Positions 32,977 through 43,976 of a stretch of DNA of 64,000 bases are shown piece by piece. Every line of letters starts with the position of its first letter. Position 1 is the stretch's first letter. The DNA lies in contig CM058238.1 of assembly GCA_030180135.1 (NCBI GenBank), positions 47,705,765 to 47,769,764 on the forward strand, in the 5' to 3' direction. The notes under the pieces were generated by a model that saw only the letters and a program-made list of their open reading frames with translations, made no database searches and was not told the DNA's origin. Source of the DNA: Orychophragmus violaceus. Lineage: Eukaryota; Streptophyta; Magnoliopsida; Brassicales; Brassicaceae. Made by a program: the position numbers and the translations under genes.

Positions 32977-33632
32977 AAATTCATGTAGAAGAGTTTCAAA
33001 CCCCGTTTGTACATAATGCAGTCAGGGCAGTCGATTTCCATATCGTGAACATGGCAAGATCTATCGAGTTTGCCGTTCTTCATCGATCGCACATAAACCT
33101 GCTTCTTCCAGACAGTGATTCCATGCAGTGTCTTCCTCAAGTTCTTCCAAACTCGCACCAGCACATCCTCCTCATCTTCCCACCAGTTCTTGAAGGCCAT
33201 TTTATCAAAGGGACTCCTTAGAGGATCGCCGTGGAGGAAGCGCATAACACCATACAAGTAAGCAGCTTCCAAAATCTCATCATCTCCCTCCCCAATCGCG
33301 CCATTCTTTAAATAAGCCATTCCGTTTCCCTCACCACCCTCTATTATGTAAGTGAGAATACCTCGAACGAAGAATGCAGCATAGTTCTCATGCTCTATGC
33401 ACTTATCCATAATCGTCGAGTGCTGAAGCGCACGGAGAGGCTTCTCCACCAGCGGTGAAAGACAGAAATAATGCAGGACTTCCGTACTGTTGGAGGCTTC
33501 TTTCATTATTTTGCAGGTTGTTTTAAGGTTGCAATAGTCGGCAGATGAAGCTTTACCGACTTTTTGGACAATCTTGGTGAGGACTTCGATCGGGAGTTGT
33601 TGCAGAGAGACAATCGATCTCTTGTTGGCCAT
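32949..33632 (-). CDS. F-box-like protein of the At1g67623 type (227 aa)
   Basis: This single-exon gene has an intact frame. Residues 8-50 (SLQQLPIEVLTKIVQKVG, then DYCNLKTTCK) fit an F-box, which in known members binds SKP1 of an SCF ubiquitin ligase. Residues 80-140 (FVRGILTYIIEGGEGNG, AAYLYGVMRFLHGD) resemble the Sel1-like helical part of the Brassicaceae family around At1g67623. The C-terminus has a Cys/His cluster (RSCHVHDMEIDCPDCIMYK) common in that family. The start ATG has a good context (AAAGCATGGCC) and a TATA-like box about 100 bases upstream. No stop or frameshift was found. The substrate is unknown. It is the only convincing host protein gene in the window. Confidence 0.7.
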   Translation of the reverse strand: MANKRSIVSLQQLPIEVLTKIVQKVGKASSADYCNLKTTCKIMKEASNSTEVLHYFCLSPLVEKPLRALQHSTIMDKCIEHENYAAFFVRGILTYIIEGGEGNGMAYLKNGAIGEGDDEILEAAYLYGVMRFLHGDPLRSPFDKMAFKNWWEDEEDVLVRVWKNLRKTLHGITVWKKQVYVRSMKNGKLDRSCHVHDMEIDCPDCIMYKRGLKLFYMNLIVAPDQGV

Positions 33633-33728
33633 GCTTTCTGTGTTTGATGGTTATGGGTGAGTTCTTTTCTCTGTTTTTCGTCAGTTTTTTGGAACTTCTC
33701 TCTGTGCTTGAGGTTATGGGGTCATCGA

Positions 33729-33740
33729 GTATTTAAAGAA
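33729..33740 (-). promoter_or_regulatory. TATA-like box of the F-box-like gene
   Basis: On the minus strand CTTTAAATACTC lies about 100 bases before the ATG, leaving a plausible 60-70 base 5' UTR. Confidence 0.5.
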
Positions 33741-33744
33741 AGGT

Positions 33745-34265
33745 TTTTTTAGGGCTGTGTCTTTGTGATTTGACAATAGTTCGAGAAGCGTAAACTGCAA
33801 ATCGGTTTGTATGAGAGACAAATACAGAGAACCGGAAGAAAGAGACGCCCAAAATTGAGGTTTTTCTCATTTTGAGTTTTTTTTTTCAACTCGAGAATTT
33901 CATTAAAAGCCCAAAGGGCCAAGAGTACAAAGGCCGTAGCCCGATTACAAGATTTATGAGATACAATAGTCCTAAAATAAATTTATATCAAGAAATTGAC
34001 TACTATTTGTAATATTAATATTAGACCGAGGGAGTAATTAAATACATATACAGGTAATAATTATTGCATTATTGAAAAGGGGAAAAATTAACAGCCGTAG
34101 ATAAACAAGAGTAAAATTTTGGACTTATTTTTTGTTTCCTAATTGTATATTAATAATTTTTCGGTTACATTTAAGACACCTCTTCTTCCACCGATGAATA
34201 TGCTCGGCGTGACTGGAATGTCGTGTCGCTTTAAATTAGGATTGGTTCGATAACCGATCTGTCTT
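33745..34265. other. Intergenic region right of the F-box-like gene
   Basis: It contains a T-run followed by TCATTAAAAGCCCAAAGG-like sequence (33895-33930). A single Stowaway-like end (GACCGAGGGAGTA) lies at about 34023-34035, with no partner found. No gene is seen. Confidence 0.4.
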
Positions 34266-34267
34266 CT

Positions 34268-34445
34268 CCTAAGTAAATATATAGCCCCTCTTTTCGTCGT
34301 TCTTCCCCATCCTCACTTCTTACCTCTCCTTCGCTTTAAGTTTGAACATAGCCTCGCTTCATCTTCTACCTTTACTCTTAAGTTCTTCCTTAAATATGCT
34401 GACATGTTCTGTTGTTTTCTTTTGTTCGGTTCTGTGTCGACCACC
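34268..34445 (+). promoter_or_regulatory. Promoter-like stretch upstream of two RNA foldbacks
   Basis: A strong plant TATA box (TAAATATATAGCCCC) lies at about 34274-34288. A CT-rich start region and an AT/CT leader follow, with no ORF. It points rightward to the foldbacks at 34447 and 34632. Function is inferred from position only. Confidence 0.45.
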
Positions 34446-34446
34446 G

Positions 34447-34579
34447 GAACCAGTATTCTCCTATAGATAAAGTCACCTACGAGTCTTGCAAGGTGAAACC
34501 ACCAAATGGTCTTTCGCTGGAAAATACTCGGGGCGATCGATTCCTTTGGGTTACTTTATCTTTAGGAGAAAATTGGTTC
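34447..34579 (+). ncRNA. Imperfect RNA foldback 1 (candidate small-RNA precursor)
   Basis: The arm 34447-34477 (GAACCAGTATTCTCCTATAG...) is complementary to 34549-34579, with about 27 of 31 positions pairing and no bulge. A 71-base loop can pair further through CGAGT and ACTCG. There is no ORF. Size and pairing resemble a plant MIRNA precursor, but I recognise no known miRNA, and it could be an inverted duplication of another kind. Confidence 0.45.
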
Positions 34580-34631
34580 ATGTATTGATTGCATAACAGT
34601 TCCTATGTTGTCGATGGCCTTGCTTGGAGAA

Positions 34632-34850
34632 GACAACTCAATCGTCAGTCGAGATAGCGGTTCGGTTTATGGCGGAAAGGAACTTGATACAAAAGGGATT
34701 ACTTGCTTATGCTCAATATCAATCACTGATAAGTTTCTGATGTTTTCTATTTATAACTTAGTGGATTGAATTCATTGTTGATATTGAGCAGCAGCGAGGA
34801 TTCCCTTTTATAACGTCCTTTTCCTGTTATCCGCTGACCGTTGAGCTGTC
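34632..34850 (+). ncRNA. Long imperfect RNA foldback 2 (candidate small-RNA precursor)
   Basis: The arm 34632 to about 34725 pairs with about 34773-34850. Paired blocks include GACAACTCAA with TTGAGCTGTC, AAAAGGGA with TCCCTTTT, and TGCTCAATATCAA with TTGATATTGAGCA (13 perfect pairs). The loop is short. No ORF or known family was recognised. Alternatives are a decayed foldback MITE or a young MIRNA gene from an inverted duplication. Confidence 0.5.
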
Positions 34851-34859
34851 CGGTCAACA

Positions 34860-35240
34860 ATCAAACAAGAACTTGTCTTTTAAGAAATTAGTCTAGTCTA
34901 ATTCCTATAGTTCGACTTGTAATAATATCGGTACTTGAGGTCTTCCACTCAATTCCTATATTATCATTCATATTTGATTTTCCTCTTGTATTTCATTTTT
35001 GTAATTTATAGTGGAATATTGTGGGACCGACAAATTGGTAGTAATATTAATGTTACAATCATTCTTGTGAAAAAATATTACTCTAATAAGACCCACCAAA
35101 ACAAGAAACATTATCACGCATAAACCATGTTTTTTTTGTTGAAAATGGGCAGCAGAAACCAAGTTCTTTAGGTAAATCATCATAAACCAAAAGAATATAC
35201 TAGACCATAATAACCTCAACAAATTCAACATGCAAATTAC
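34860..35240. other. Stretch between foldbacks and CACTA element C
   Basis: The 3' end of CACTA element C is expected here, but no CACTA terminus in the right orientation was found. The sequence is AT-rich and without a gene. Confidence 0.4.
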
Positions 35241-35251
35241 AAGTGGTCCTC

Positions 35252-38200
35252 ATCCTGCTCTTCATAGTAATCTTGATAATCCTCATCATCAGAAGATGAT
35301 AAATTACAACGGAATTCATCTTCTGGTTCCGCATCCCCGACCTCGTAATCAAGATCTATTGTGTTTCCTCCATGTACCGAATTCTCAAGAACGAGATCTT
35401 CAATTCTAGTCATCATCCAGGATCATCATTTTCTTGTTGCAAAAGAATCGGTTCCATGTCACCATAATCTCCTGAAATATTTCCCCTTGGGTTGACTTGT
35501 ACAACACTTAGCCACTCCCTCTTCGGTTTCTTCGTGTAAGGATACGGGATATAACAAACTTGATCTGCTTGTGAGGTTGTGCAGATCAAGGAGGAAAATG
35601 ATTTGTATGTACTGAATGAAGTTATATATTTACATAGATTTAAGGGCATTGAGTTTTATAGGTATGGAACTAACGTACCTAGAACAAATGGTTCGTTTTT
35701 ACTGTACGTTCTTGTACGTTCTTGCTGCAAGAACGTCTACAACGTCAACATTAATCTTCCGAGGGCCTCTACCGATCATTGGGTCGAACCAGTCACACTT
35801 AAATAGTGTGATTCTCAAATTCACAATTCCCTCATACTCGAGATTTATGATATCCGTTAAAATCCCGTGGAAATCAGCCTCATCAGTTGCATCATCATAA
35901 TTCTCTGCTATAACACGTACACCATAGTTACATGTCTTCCGTCCCACGCCGTGATTCTCTGTATGAAACAAATATCCTCTCGTAAAGTAGATGGGTCAGG
36001 TTTTAGCCTTATGCACCGGTCCATGCACTATCTCTAGCACCCAATCATGAAATCTATGTCTCTTTCTCCAATAAGTAACCTGCAGTACATATATAGAAAG
36101 AAAATACCAAATATCGATTTTGGCAAAGATAAATTAAAATAAATATATAGGTAAGACATAATTTTATACATACATAAACTTCCACCCAGATTTGATATTC
36201 TTCGGGTCTTTTTGCGGAGACCTCTTCTTCGGAGAGTTCTGGATATTTTGTCGACAGATAATCTTCGAACATACTTTAATTTCAAACAAAACTTATATGA
36301 GAAATCATATTAAAGTTGAATATATTAAACCAAAGGATAAGACATGCCAATATATATGTACCTCTCTAATGGCTCAAAATATCCACAGTTTCGCAGAACA
36401 TAAACATGTGCGCGTCTATAGTCTTCCTCTGAAAGCCAGATTTCTTGCATTCTTCCACTTGGTTGACCCACTTGAGTAAATATATGAGGCACATCGACAT
36501 AATATACGGGGATTTCACCTTCGGTGAATCTGGTTATCGTGACCAAATTAATTGGTTTAGAAAAAATTATAATTAATTAATATACTACCACGTGTGTGTC
36601 TTACAAATGGCAAAGTGAACATGTGATACCGCATTTACCTTGATTTTGTTATTAAATTCGCAGCAAATTAATGCTCTGAGAAATAAGCTATCTCCTCGTT
36701 GATATACGATTCAACAATCGATCCTGCCACATATCTTTTGTTCTTTGGTTTCCCTTTCAACTTTTTAAAAAACCTTTCAAAAGGGTACATCAACCTATAT
36801 TGCACCGGACCTCCTAACTCAGATTCGTAGGGGAGATGTATAGGTAAATGCTCCATCACGTCGAAAATGGTGGTGGAAAAATCTTTTCCAAGTTGCATAT
36901 GATTAAAACTATGTTTTCTTTGAGAATTTGGAGACGACTTATTTGTAAAGTTCTCGAGCATAAGTCACGGAAAAAACTTCCAACCCCTACAATATATATT
37001 TTTGAAACTGTTGATAAATATAACATACTATACTCATATTTAATTATCCAATATTAAGTAAAATAAAATAGAAAAACCTGCTAACGTAAGATGGACGTTC
37101 CGGTCTAAGAGTTCGGCAAAGATAAATGGAAGTAGCCGCTCCATAAAAACGTGGCAGTCATGACTCTTCATCCCTAAAAACTTATCGTTATCCAGATCAG
37201 CACAAGTAGCTAAGTCGGCCGCATAGCCATCCGGGAACTTTACTGCATGTTTCACACATTTTAGTATTTTTTTCTGCCGTCGTTTGTTAATATGTACATG
37301 GGGAAACGAGCTTTACCCTCACCATCAATATGTAGGTGTGGCCGAGAACAAAATCGTTCTATACTAATTATTGACATGATGGTGTCTTTGGTTTTACCTT
37401 TCACACTCAAAAGAGTATTCATGACGTTGTCAAAAAAATTCTTCTCTACATGCATCAAATCAAGATTATGTCGGAGAGTGAGGTCCCTCCAGTATGGAAG
37501 CTCCCAGAATATGCTTTCCTTGTGCCAGTTATGCCACTTCCCATAGTCAGGCTCCTTATTTTCGTGACTGTTTCCACCGACGTCCTATGTTTTCAGTGGA
37601 TTTACACCTTGCAATCGCTCGCTATAAACTTGTTCACCACCCAATACATCAGGTGGATGCTCTTTCGAGTCGTCTTTTCCCTTCATGAAGTCTTTTTATT
37701 CTTCCTCAATGAATGACCAAATGGAAGATATTCGGTGACAATCAAACCAACACGTCTTCCTTTCCGTAGGCAGATAAAAAGATTTTGTATCATCCATGCA
37801 AATAGGACAAGACAATCCACCATGGGTCGTCCATCCTGATAACATCCCATATGCCAGGAAGTCGCTTATCGTCCACAGCAGCACTGCTTTTAGGTTAAAG
37901 TTTCCAGTCAATGACACATCGTATGCATCGACTCTAGAAGACAACAATTCTATTAACTCCTCAATAAGAGGTTGGAGGAAGATACCGAGACTAGCGCGCA
38001 TATGATTTGGCCCAGAATTCCGAATTGTAAGAAACAAGTATTCTGTATTCATGCACATATCAGGGGGTAAATTATATGGAGTCAAGATCACGGGCCACAA
38101 CGAATGATTACGAAACATGCCAAATGGATTGAAACCATCTGTACATAATCCAAGATAAATGTTACGGGGTTCTTGGGCAAACAGAGGATGTTGACCTTGA

Positions 38201-39151
38201 TATGATTTCCACTCCACCGCATCAGACAGATGACACATTTCTCCCTCCTTCATTTGGTGCTCCGCCTGCCATCTCATCGCCGCTGCAGTCTTCTCGCTTT
38301 GATACATTTTCTTCAGTCTGTCAGCAATTGGTAAATACCACATACGACTGTAGGGTACTCTGGTTCTGCTTTGTATCTCATTTGGCTTCATCTTGGTTTA
38401 CCACAAAACCGACACTCTTCTTCCTTTTCGTCTTCTTTCTAGAAGATCATACAATTATTCATGCAAACATCAATTATACGATAGGGGAGGCCTAAATTTT
38501 GCATCAATTTCTCTTTCTCGTAGTGTGAACCTGTTGCCTGGTTTCCTTCTGGTAAATACTCTGTCAGCATTTCACATATCGAATCTACTAACCTTTCACT
38601 CCTATTATGTTCTGCCTTGTTATGCAGGACCTGAGCAGCCAAGGATAACTAGGAGTGCCCTTCACGACAACCATTATATAAAGGATTGTTGGCTCCTTCT
38701 AACATGTCATAAAAAGTTTTGGAATGATTAAGTACAAGTTCTTCACTATTACTCACGTAACCACGAAATGCATCATTCACCATATCCACATACCAGGGGG
38801 TATTCTATCTTCTACATTATTATGACCAATCAGATCAACATAACTCATTCCTATATCCAAACCGATTTTTTTTCCATGCTTATAACAAACACAATAATCA
38901 GGCATAAACCCGTAACTAAACAGATGACTCAAAATTCCTTGTTTCGTGGTTTCCGGTTTTTCGTTCTTGCAGAAACGACAAGGGCAGAGAAACTTACCGC
39001 CATTGCTCAGAGCTAAAGGCTGGTTTTTGGCAAGTTCCATAAACTGTTCCACCCCGTTTATGAAGGCTGTTGAGAAATTGCCCGTGGCATCATTGAGCAT
39101 GTTATACATCCACTCTCGATGGTTGCTATAATTATTGTAGCCTCCCGCCAT
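35252..39151 (-). pseudogene. tnp2-type CACTA transposase pseudogene
   Basis: Domains run in family order on the minus strand. The Transpos_assoc N-terminus comes first (39151-38777; MAGGYNNYSNHREWM, then FLCPCRFCKN). A segment at 38642-38439 follows. The Tnp2 core is at 38391-37696 (VPYSRMWYLPIADRL, LGLCTDGFNPFG, GMLSGWTTHGGLSCP). Next are MHVEKNFFDNVMNTL (37458-37261), MKSHDCHVFMERLLPF (37255-37040) and the DUF4218-like FFKKLKGKPKNK part (36961-36668). The exon with RRAHVYVLR is at 36546-36325. The DUF4216-like VVLFKCDWFDP region, here ITLFKCDWFDPMIGRG, is at 35971-35699. The acidic C-terminus ends about 35252. Frameshifts near 37700 and a TAG near 37590 break the core; other gaps may be introns. 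Inactive, but it could still yield small RNAs. Confidence 0.85.
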
Positions 39152-39369
39152 GTAGCTAGATTTCCAAATTCTTTGTGTTTCTACAAATGAAAACGGAGGA
39201 CTGAATTTTGACTATGTAGACATAGTTGGCTCCCATTAATGGTCATAAATGCATGCACCAACCACAAGCTGGTAAAATATAACCAAACCAAATGTCACGG
39301 TAAATTACTAATAACCGGTCGAACCATAATAACCTCTCCAAAATTCAGACTATCTCATATTATTATTAC

Positions 39370-39792
39370 TAAATCCAAAAATACTATATGATACGACCCA
39401 TACCCAACTACTTTGCGACACAAATAATGAGGTGAATATTAGTCGTAACATTAGAGGCAAATAAACGACTCGGTTACTACAATACCCGAAGTAGCGAATT
39501 AGTCGTCAATATAATGACCAATTCGCGATTGTTCTACGACTCTTCACATCAGACGCAAAAATAGTCGCCATATCACCGACTAGCCTGCGACTATTGGTTC
39601 CGGTCTTAACAATATTCGTTAATCTGTCGTAAATCGACGACTAAATTTGCAACAAACATTTTGAGTCGTATATAAGCGACTAATACACGTCCATATATCC
39701 GTTGTCGCAAAATAGTAGCATTATTGTCCCCTAATAATGGCCAAATTTTACGACTACAAGTATAGTCGCAAGGTCCAGTCGCAAAAACTCTG
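39370..39792 (-). repeat. Subterminal repeat array of CACTA element C
   Basis: About twenty short motifs of the form GCGACTA, TAGTCG and CGACT occur in both orientations. In known CACTA elements such repeats bind the accessory TnpA-type protein. That role is inferred here by analogy. Confidence 0.7.
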
Positions 39793-39805
39793 TTTTCTTG
39801 TAGTG

Positions 39806-39868
39806 TTATCGATAATTTGGTAAAAGAAGGAAACGAAATACATCTTGATTACGAGGTCGGGGATGAGA
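39806..39868 (+). pseudogene. Short tnp2 C-terminal fragment in plus orientation
   Basis: Immediately outside the element C terminus, the plus strand reads IDNLVKEGNEIHLDYEVGDE. This matches the C-terminal tail of the element C transposase (ENSVHGGNTIDLDYEVGD, minus strand near 35330-35400). About 63 bases are left. It then joins Athila sequence. It is a second CACTA copy that was broken by, or joined to, element C. Confidence 0.65.
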
Positions 39869-40508
39869 GATAGGCTCAGAGTTTTATCCTATTCTACTGC
39901 AAGTGCACAGTGATGCGAATGTAGTACTTAGGGTATCGAATCCAGAAGGACTCACGACTCACACGATAGATTGTATGTTCTCAAGCTAAGCTAAATCACC
40001 CAGAAGAAAGCAATAAACGAAAGCAAGTAAACAAAGAAGTGTTTTCAATAGGAGAAAGGCGTCAGACTTAGGAAGTTCTCGGGAATTATGCAATGTCAGA
40101 TACTTAACTAACCGGATTCAGATTAAAAAAAAGTTCAAGAACTAGAAACACAATGCTAAACAATCCAATTCTCGCTGAGATTGTTTCTATATCTAGCAAC
40201 CTAGTGATCCAAATCTCTTTGTGATCCTAGAGTTCTAAACAAGCATTAAGAACAGGTTCTATTGGCTCACAATTCTCCTAAACCAAATCTCTTTGTATCT
40301 AGTCAAATTGCTCACACTAAGTTTATTCAGATTATAACTCACACTCTTGTGCTAAGTTAATTATCTCAGATCTAAATCCTAGGTGATCAGTCCAGAATTC
40401 AGTATTAAACGCAACTTTGGTGATGAACGAACATATTGTGAATCCTAATAAATCAATTATCTAAACATGCATAAAACCCTTATGAGAAGCCCTAATCTGA
40501 CAAGGTTA
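39869..40508 (-). mobile_element. Athila/Tat-type gypsy fragment 1 (3' untranslated part)
   Basis: On the minus strand it contains GGATTCGATACCCTA and GTGCACTTGCAG, the spacer typical between the last ORF and 3' LTR of Athila/Tat elements. No gene is seen. It is cut at 40508 by copia D and continues after 48241. Confidence 0.6.
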
Positions 40509-41180
40509 TGTTGGAATTGTGTCCAGTAATCTCGGTACTGTCTCTAGAAAGTAAGAGTATGTCAATGATCAGACATAAGTCATATAATACTGGGGGTCAT
40601 GATGGCTTGCTAGAGTCCGCTCATGATCTATAAGTCTTGGACTTATTGCCTTTATTATATGATCCCATATGGGTCACACGCCTAAGCTAACAGGAAAATG
40701 TGTAGGAACGGTTTAGCAGAAGTACGGTAAAAGTGCTAGGCATTTACTGTACTTAGAGAGAATAAAACGGTTTAGCTACTCTGTGTCGATCGATACACAA
40801 GGTGTGTCGGTCGACACAGTGCGCGAATGCCGTCTAGTTAATTGGTGTTTGGGCCAAATGGCCCAAACGGGATCAGACAAGTTTTATAAGGTAAAACTCG
40901 AGTTTCTGAACAATTAACCCTAACTAGCCGCCCCTCTCTCTCTCTCCTGCGACTTCTCCTAGTGGCCTAGCAGCCTTCTTCCTGCTCGGTGTGCGTGTGT
41001 GAACCTCTGGAGGAGTTATCTCTCGGTGGCTCTCTGATCTCATACATACCGTCCCTTTCCGCTGCAAATCAGGTATAAGGTGAGATCATCTATTGTTTCT
41101 ATTCAAGAGAACCTAGATCCGCATGTTTAGGATGATCTGAATCTGGAATTGAATCAGGATTCATCTAAAACAATCCTTCA
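40509..41180 (+). repeat. 5' LTR of copia D
   Basis: It has a TATA-like TTTTATAAGG near 40882 and a TCGATCGATACACA/TCGGTCGACACA pair near 40785-40820. The primer site TGGTATCAGAGC follows at 41182-41193. Confidence 0.9.
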
Positions 41181-41394
41181 GTGGTATCAGAGCTATTGGT
41201 TCTGGTTTTTCTTGTTTAGATTCATGTTTAGGATTGTTTTTCTTGTTTAAAAGTGTTTTGAATCAACTACTGATAAGAGAAAACATTTAAGTAACAAGAA
41301 TTGAAATCTAAACACATGAAAAATCGCATGATCAAACTATATTGATTTGGTATGCGATCTGATCCGAGAGAATGAGAATCGGCTGCGATTGCAT

Positions 41395-41745
41395 GTATCG
41401 ATCGATACGATCGCATGGATCGGTCGATACAATTCGAAGATCGCATGGATCGATCGATACGATCGCATGGATCGGTCGATACAGTCTATCGGCTAACCCT
41501 GTTAACGCGTGAAAGCATCGATCGATGCAGGATCGATGCAGGTTCGATATTGGTGCATCGACCGATGCGGTTGGTGCACATCGATCGACACGGTTAGGGT
41601 TTTGGCTCGTTTCAGTGCATGCGTGAGAGCATCGATCGATACAGGATCGATGCACGATCGATGCAGGATCGATACTGAGAGCATCGACCGATGTGGTTGA
41701 TGGATCGATCGACACGGTTGGTTCATCGATCGACATGGTTGGTTT
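41395..41745 (+). repeat. TCGATCGA-rich repeats in the copia D leader
   Basis: Units such as ATCGATCGATACGATCGCAT and GCATCGATCGATGCAGG recur about fifteen times in varied order. Open frames on both strands here (for example 41332-41736) are by-products of the array. The rest of the leader to 42881 holds no gene. Confidence 0.85.
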
Positions 41746-42881
41746 AAGGCTCGGTTTAATTTTGATTAAAATTAATTCGTCCTGGTTTAATAAACAGATT
41801 TAATAATTTTATTAAGTCTGGTTAAACCGGGACAAGAAATCCAATGTCGAAAGAATTATTGGATTTAGTGCCTAAACCAGGATTTTCTAATTTGATTTGG
41901 TTGGACCAAATAAATTGAGAAAATCCGGTTTAGTAAATAACCGGTTGACAATTGTGGTCATCGTAGTAATTAAAATTTGGTTAGACCAATTTTAATGAAC
42001 CAGACCGGTTATGTCATTTAATTGGACAATTGGGTCATGTCTTGGACATGGACCAATTCTTGGGCCTCGGGCCAAGAAGTTAAAATAATTGGGCCAATTA
42101 TTTGAGTCTTTCTTCAGACTAATTTAAAATTTATTTTATAAAATTATAAAGTCGATTTTAAATTAATGTTTCCGAAATTTTGAAATTAGAAAGTTTCTTA
42201 AATTAGAAGTTTCTGGATTTGCGGGTTTTGGACTTTAAAGAAATTTCTAAAGTTAGAAAGTTTCCGTTTTAGAAAGTTTCCAATTTTAGAAAGTTTCCAA
42301 AAATAGTAGGTTTCCAAAAATGGAAAGTTTCCCGAAATAGTAATCTTCTATTTTGGGAATGAATTTTTTAAATAAACCTACGAACCTCAAATAATATCAA
42401 GCGTTGGATGTCTTGTCCATTCTATGTCAGCTGTCGAAGCCCATTCAATTGTATTCATGGCCTTACAGTGTGAGGGTGTCTGCTTTTGCGTGGATAAGAC
42501 GGTTTGTGATTCATAAATGTCATTGGGAGTCCCAGACATTAATGATTACATGACTGTATAGTCTGGTTTTTCTTGACTGGGCCATCGGGACTCCCGGGCC
42601 TTGAGACATCAGAGTGGATTGGGCCTCGGGCCCAGATTCACAACCAAGAGTTATATCACGGATATAATTAGCCGATATAGGGCTTACCGATATAAGCTAA
42701 GGTTTGGTGACGGCCAGTGGCCCACTTTAATCTTAGTTATATGTGGATCTTGGAATCATTATATTCTATTGAGGGTAACTTATGTTATTGAATATAATGC
42801 GTGATTAATCATATTAAATTTAATACGAGATTAATCATATTGAACATATTAACTAAAATCCTTTTATCTTAATTTTCAGTT

Positions 42882-43976
42882 ATGACTAGCACAAACAATC
42901 AAAACACTTTCTCGATCCGGTCTGTCCTTAAGATGGACAAGCTGAACGGATCAAATTTCTTGACTTGGTCGCGGAACCTGAGGCTAGTCCTCAGACAGGA
43001 GAGAAAGGACTATGTCCTTGAGAGAGCTCTCCCCGTGAGGATCGGGTCCAATGCTTCTCATGCAGTATATAATGCTTGGAATAAGCATTATAATGATGCG
43101 GTAGATGTGCGTAGTCTGATATTGGCTACCATGGACTCAGACTTGCGGAAGCAATATGAGAACATGGAGTCGCCAATAGAGATGATCAGCAGCCTGAAAT
43201 TGAAATTTCAGGAGCAGATAAGAGTGGAGAGATACCGGTTGGTTAAGTCTCTCACTAGCTGCAAGCTACCAAATGATAATCCAGTGAGTACTCATGTCAG
43301 TAAAATGATGGGTTACATTGATAACCTGAGGAAACTGGATTATCCAGTTAGCCAAGAGTTGGCAACTGAAATCATTCTGCAGTCACTGCCGTCAAGCTAT
43401 GATAAGTTCAGAAAGAACTATATCAAGAAAGGCTTAACGAAGACGCTGACTGAACTGCATGATATGCTCAAGACAGTTGAGCCAAACGTGAAGAGTACCC
43501 TGTACAATCTCATGAATGAGAAGGGTAGGTTTACTAAACCTAATGCTGACAAGGGTGAAGACAAAGTTGTCCAGATTTTGAATCATGGCAAGCGTGTGTC
43601 TTCTGAGCCCGAGTCAGATACCTCTTACGTTGGTAAGTGCTGCTACTGTAAGGAGACAGGGCATTGGAAGAGAGATTGCATTAAATTCATGGAAGATAAT
43701 GAGGAGTTAAAGTCGATGTATGAGACTACTTCCTCAGGTATTCATGTTATTACTTCAAGTTCTACCTTAAAGGTATTGGATACTGGTTGTGGCACTGATA
43801 TTTGTGATAATATGCAGAGCCTAAGCAACAGTAGAACGTCCTTAAAGGTATTGGATACTGGTTGTGGCACTGATATTTGTGATAATATGCAGAGCCTAAG
43901 CAACAGTAGAACGTTGAAGGAAGGGCAAGTGAAACTACATGTCTGGAAGGAGCTTGGGATGCTGCCTCAGCCGTAG
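42882..43976 (+). CDS. gag: Gag and partial protease of copia D (364 aa)
   Basis: The product is 90%-like to the B Gag by eye over its first 295 residues, with the same start and the same zinc knuckle (CCYCKETGHWKRDC). Unlike B the frame continues into the aspartic protease start. There the segment holding the active-site triad (VLDTGCGTDICDNMQSLSNS) is duplicated in tandem, 25 residues each. The frame then ends after LGMLPQP, long before a full protease. Gag should be able to form particles; the protease fragment cannot be active. The intact frame beside a dead pol suggests selection or recency for Gag. Confidence 0.88.
   Translation: MTSTNNQNTFSIRSVLKMDKLNGSNFLTWSRNLRLVLRQERKDYVLERALPVRIGSNASHAVYNAWNKHYNDAVDVRSLILATMDSDLRKQYENMESPIEMISSLKLKFQEQIRVERYRLVKSLTSCKLPNDNPVSTHVSKMMGYIDNLRKLDYPVSQELATEIILQSLPSSYDKFRKNYIKKGLTKTLTELHDMLKTVEPNVKSTLYNLMNEKGRFTKPNADKGEDKVVQILNHGKRVSSEPESDTSYVGKCCYCKETGHWKRDCIKFMEDNEELKSMYETTSSGIHVITSSSTLKVLDTGCGTDICDNMQSLSNSRTSLKVLDTGCGTDICDNMQSLSNSRTLKEGQVKLHVWKELGMLPQP
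43766..43915 (+). repeat. 75-bp in-frame tandem duplication of the protease DTG segment
   Basis: Copies 43766-43840 and 43841-43915 start CTTAAAGGTATTGG and end AGTAGAACG, nearly identical. B has a single copy at the same place. Confidence 0.92.

Larger units (their letters stand above)
35240..39805 (-). mobile_element. CACTA (En/Spm) element C, minus strand
   Basis: The 5' terminus on the minus strand is CACTACAAGAAAACAG (39805 leftwards). Next is a subterminal zone (about 39400-39790) packed with GACTA/TAGTC and CGACT motifs, then a tnp2 gene running left. The 3' terminus was not found. The transposase is a subfamily related to, but distinct from, the tnp2 relics in the left third. Confidence 0.8.

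Noticed and set aside
34023..34035. Stowaway-type MITE
   Set aside because: Only one GAGGGAGTA end is visible; no opposite terminus or paired TA duplication was found.
41332..41736. Open frames on both strands in the TCGATCGA array
   Set aside because: The array lacks stop codons in several frames by composition; proteins are low-complexity and unlike any family.
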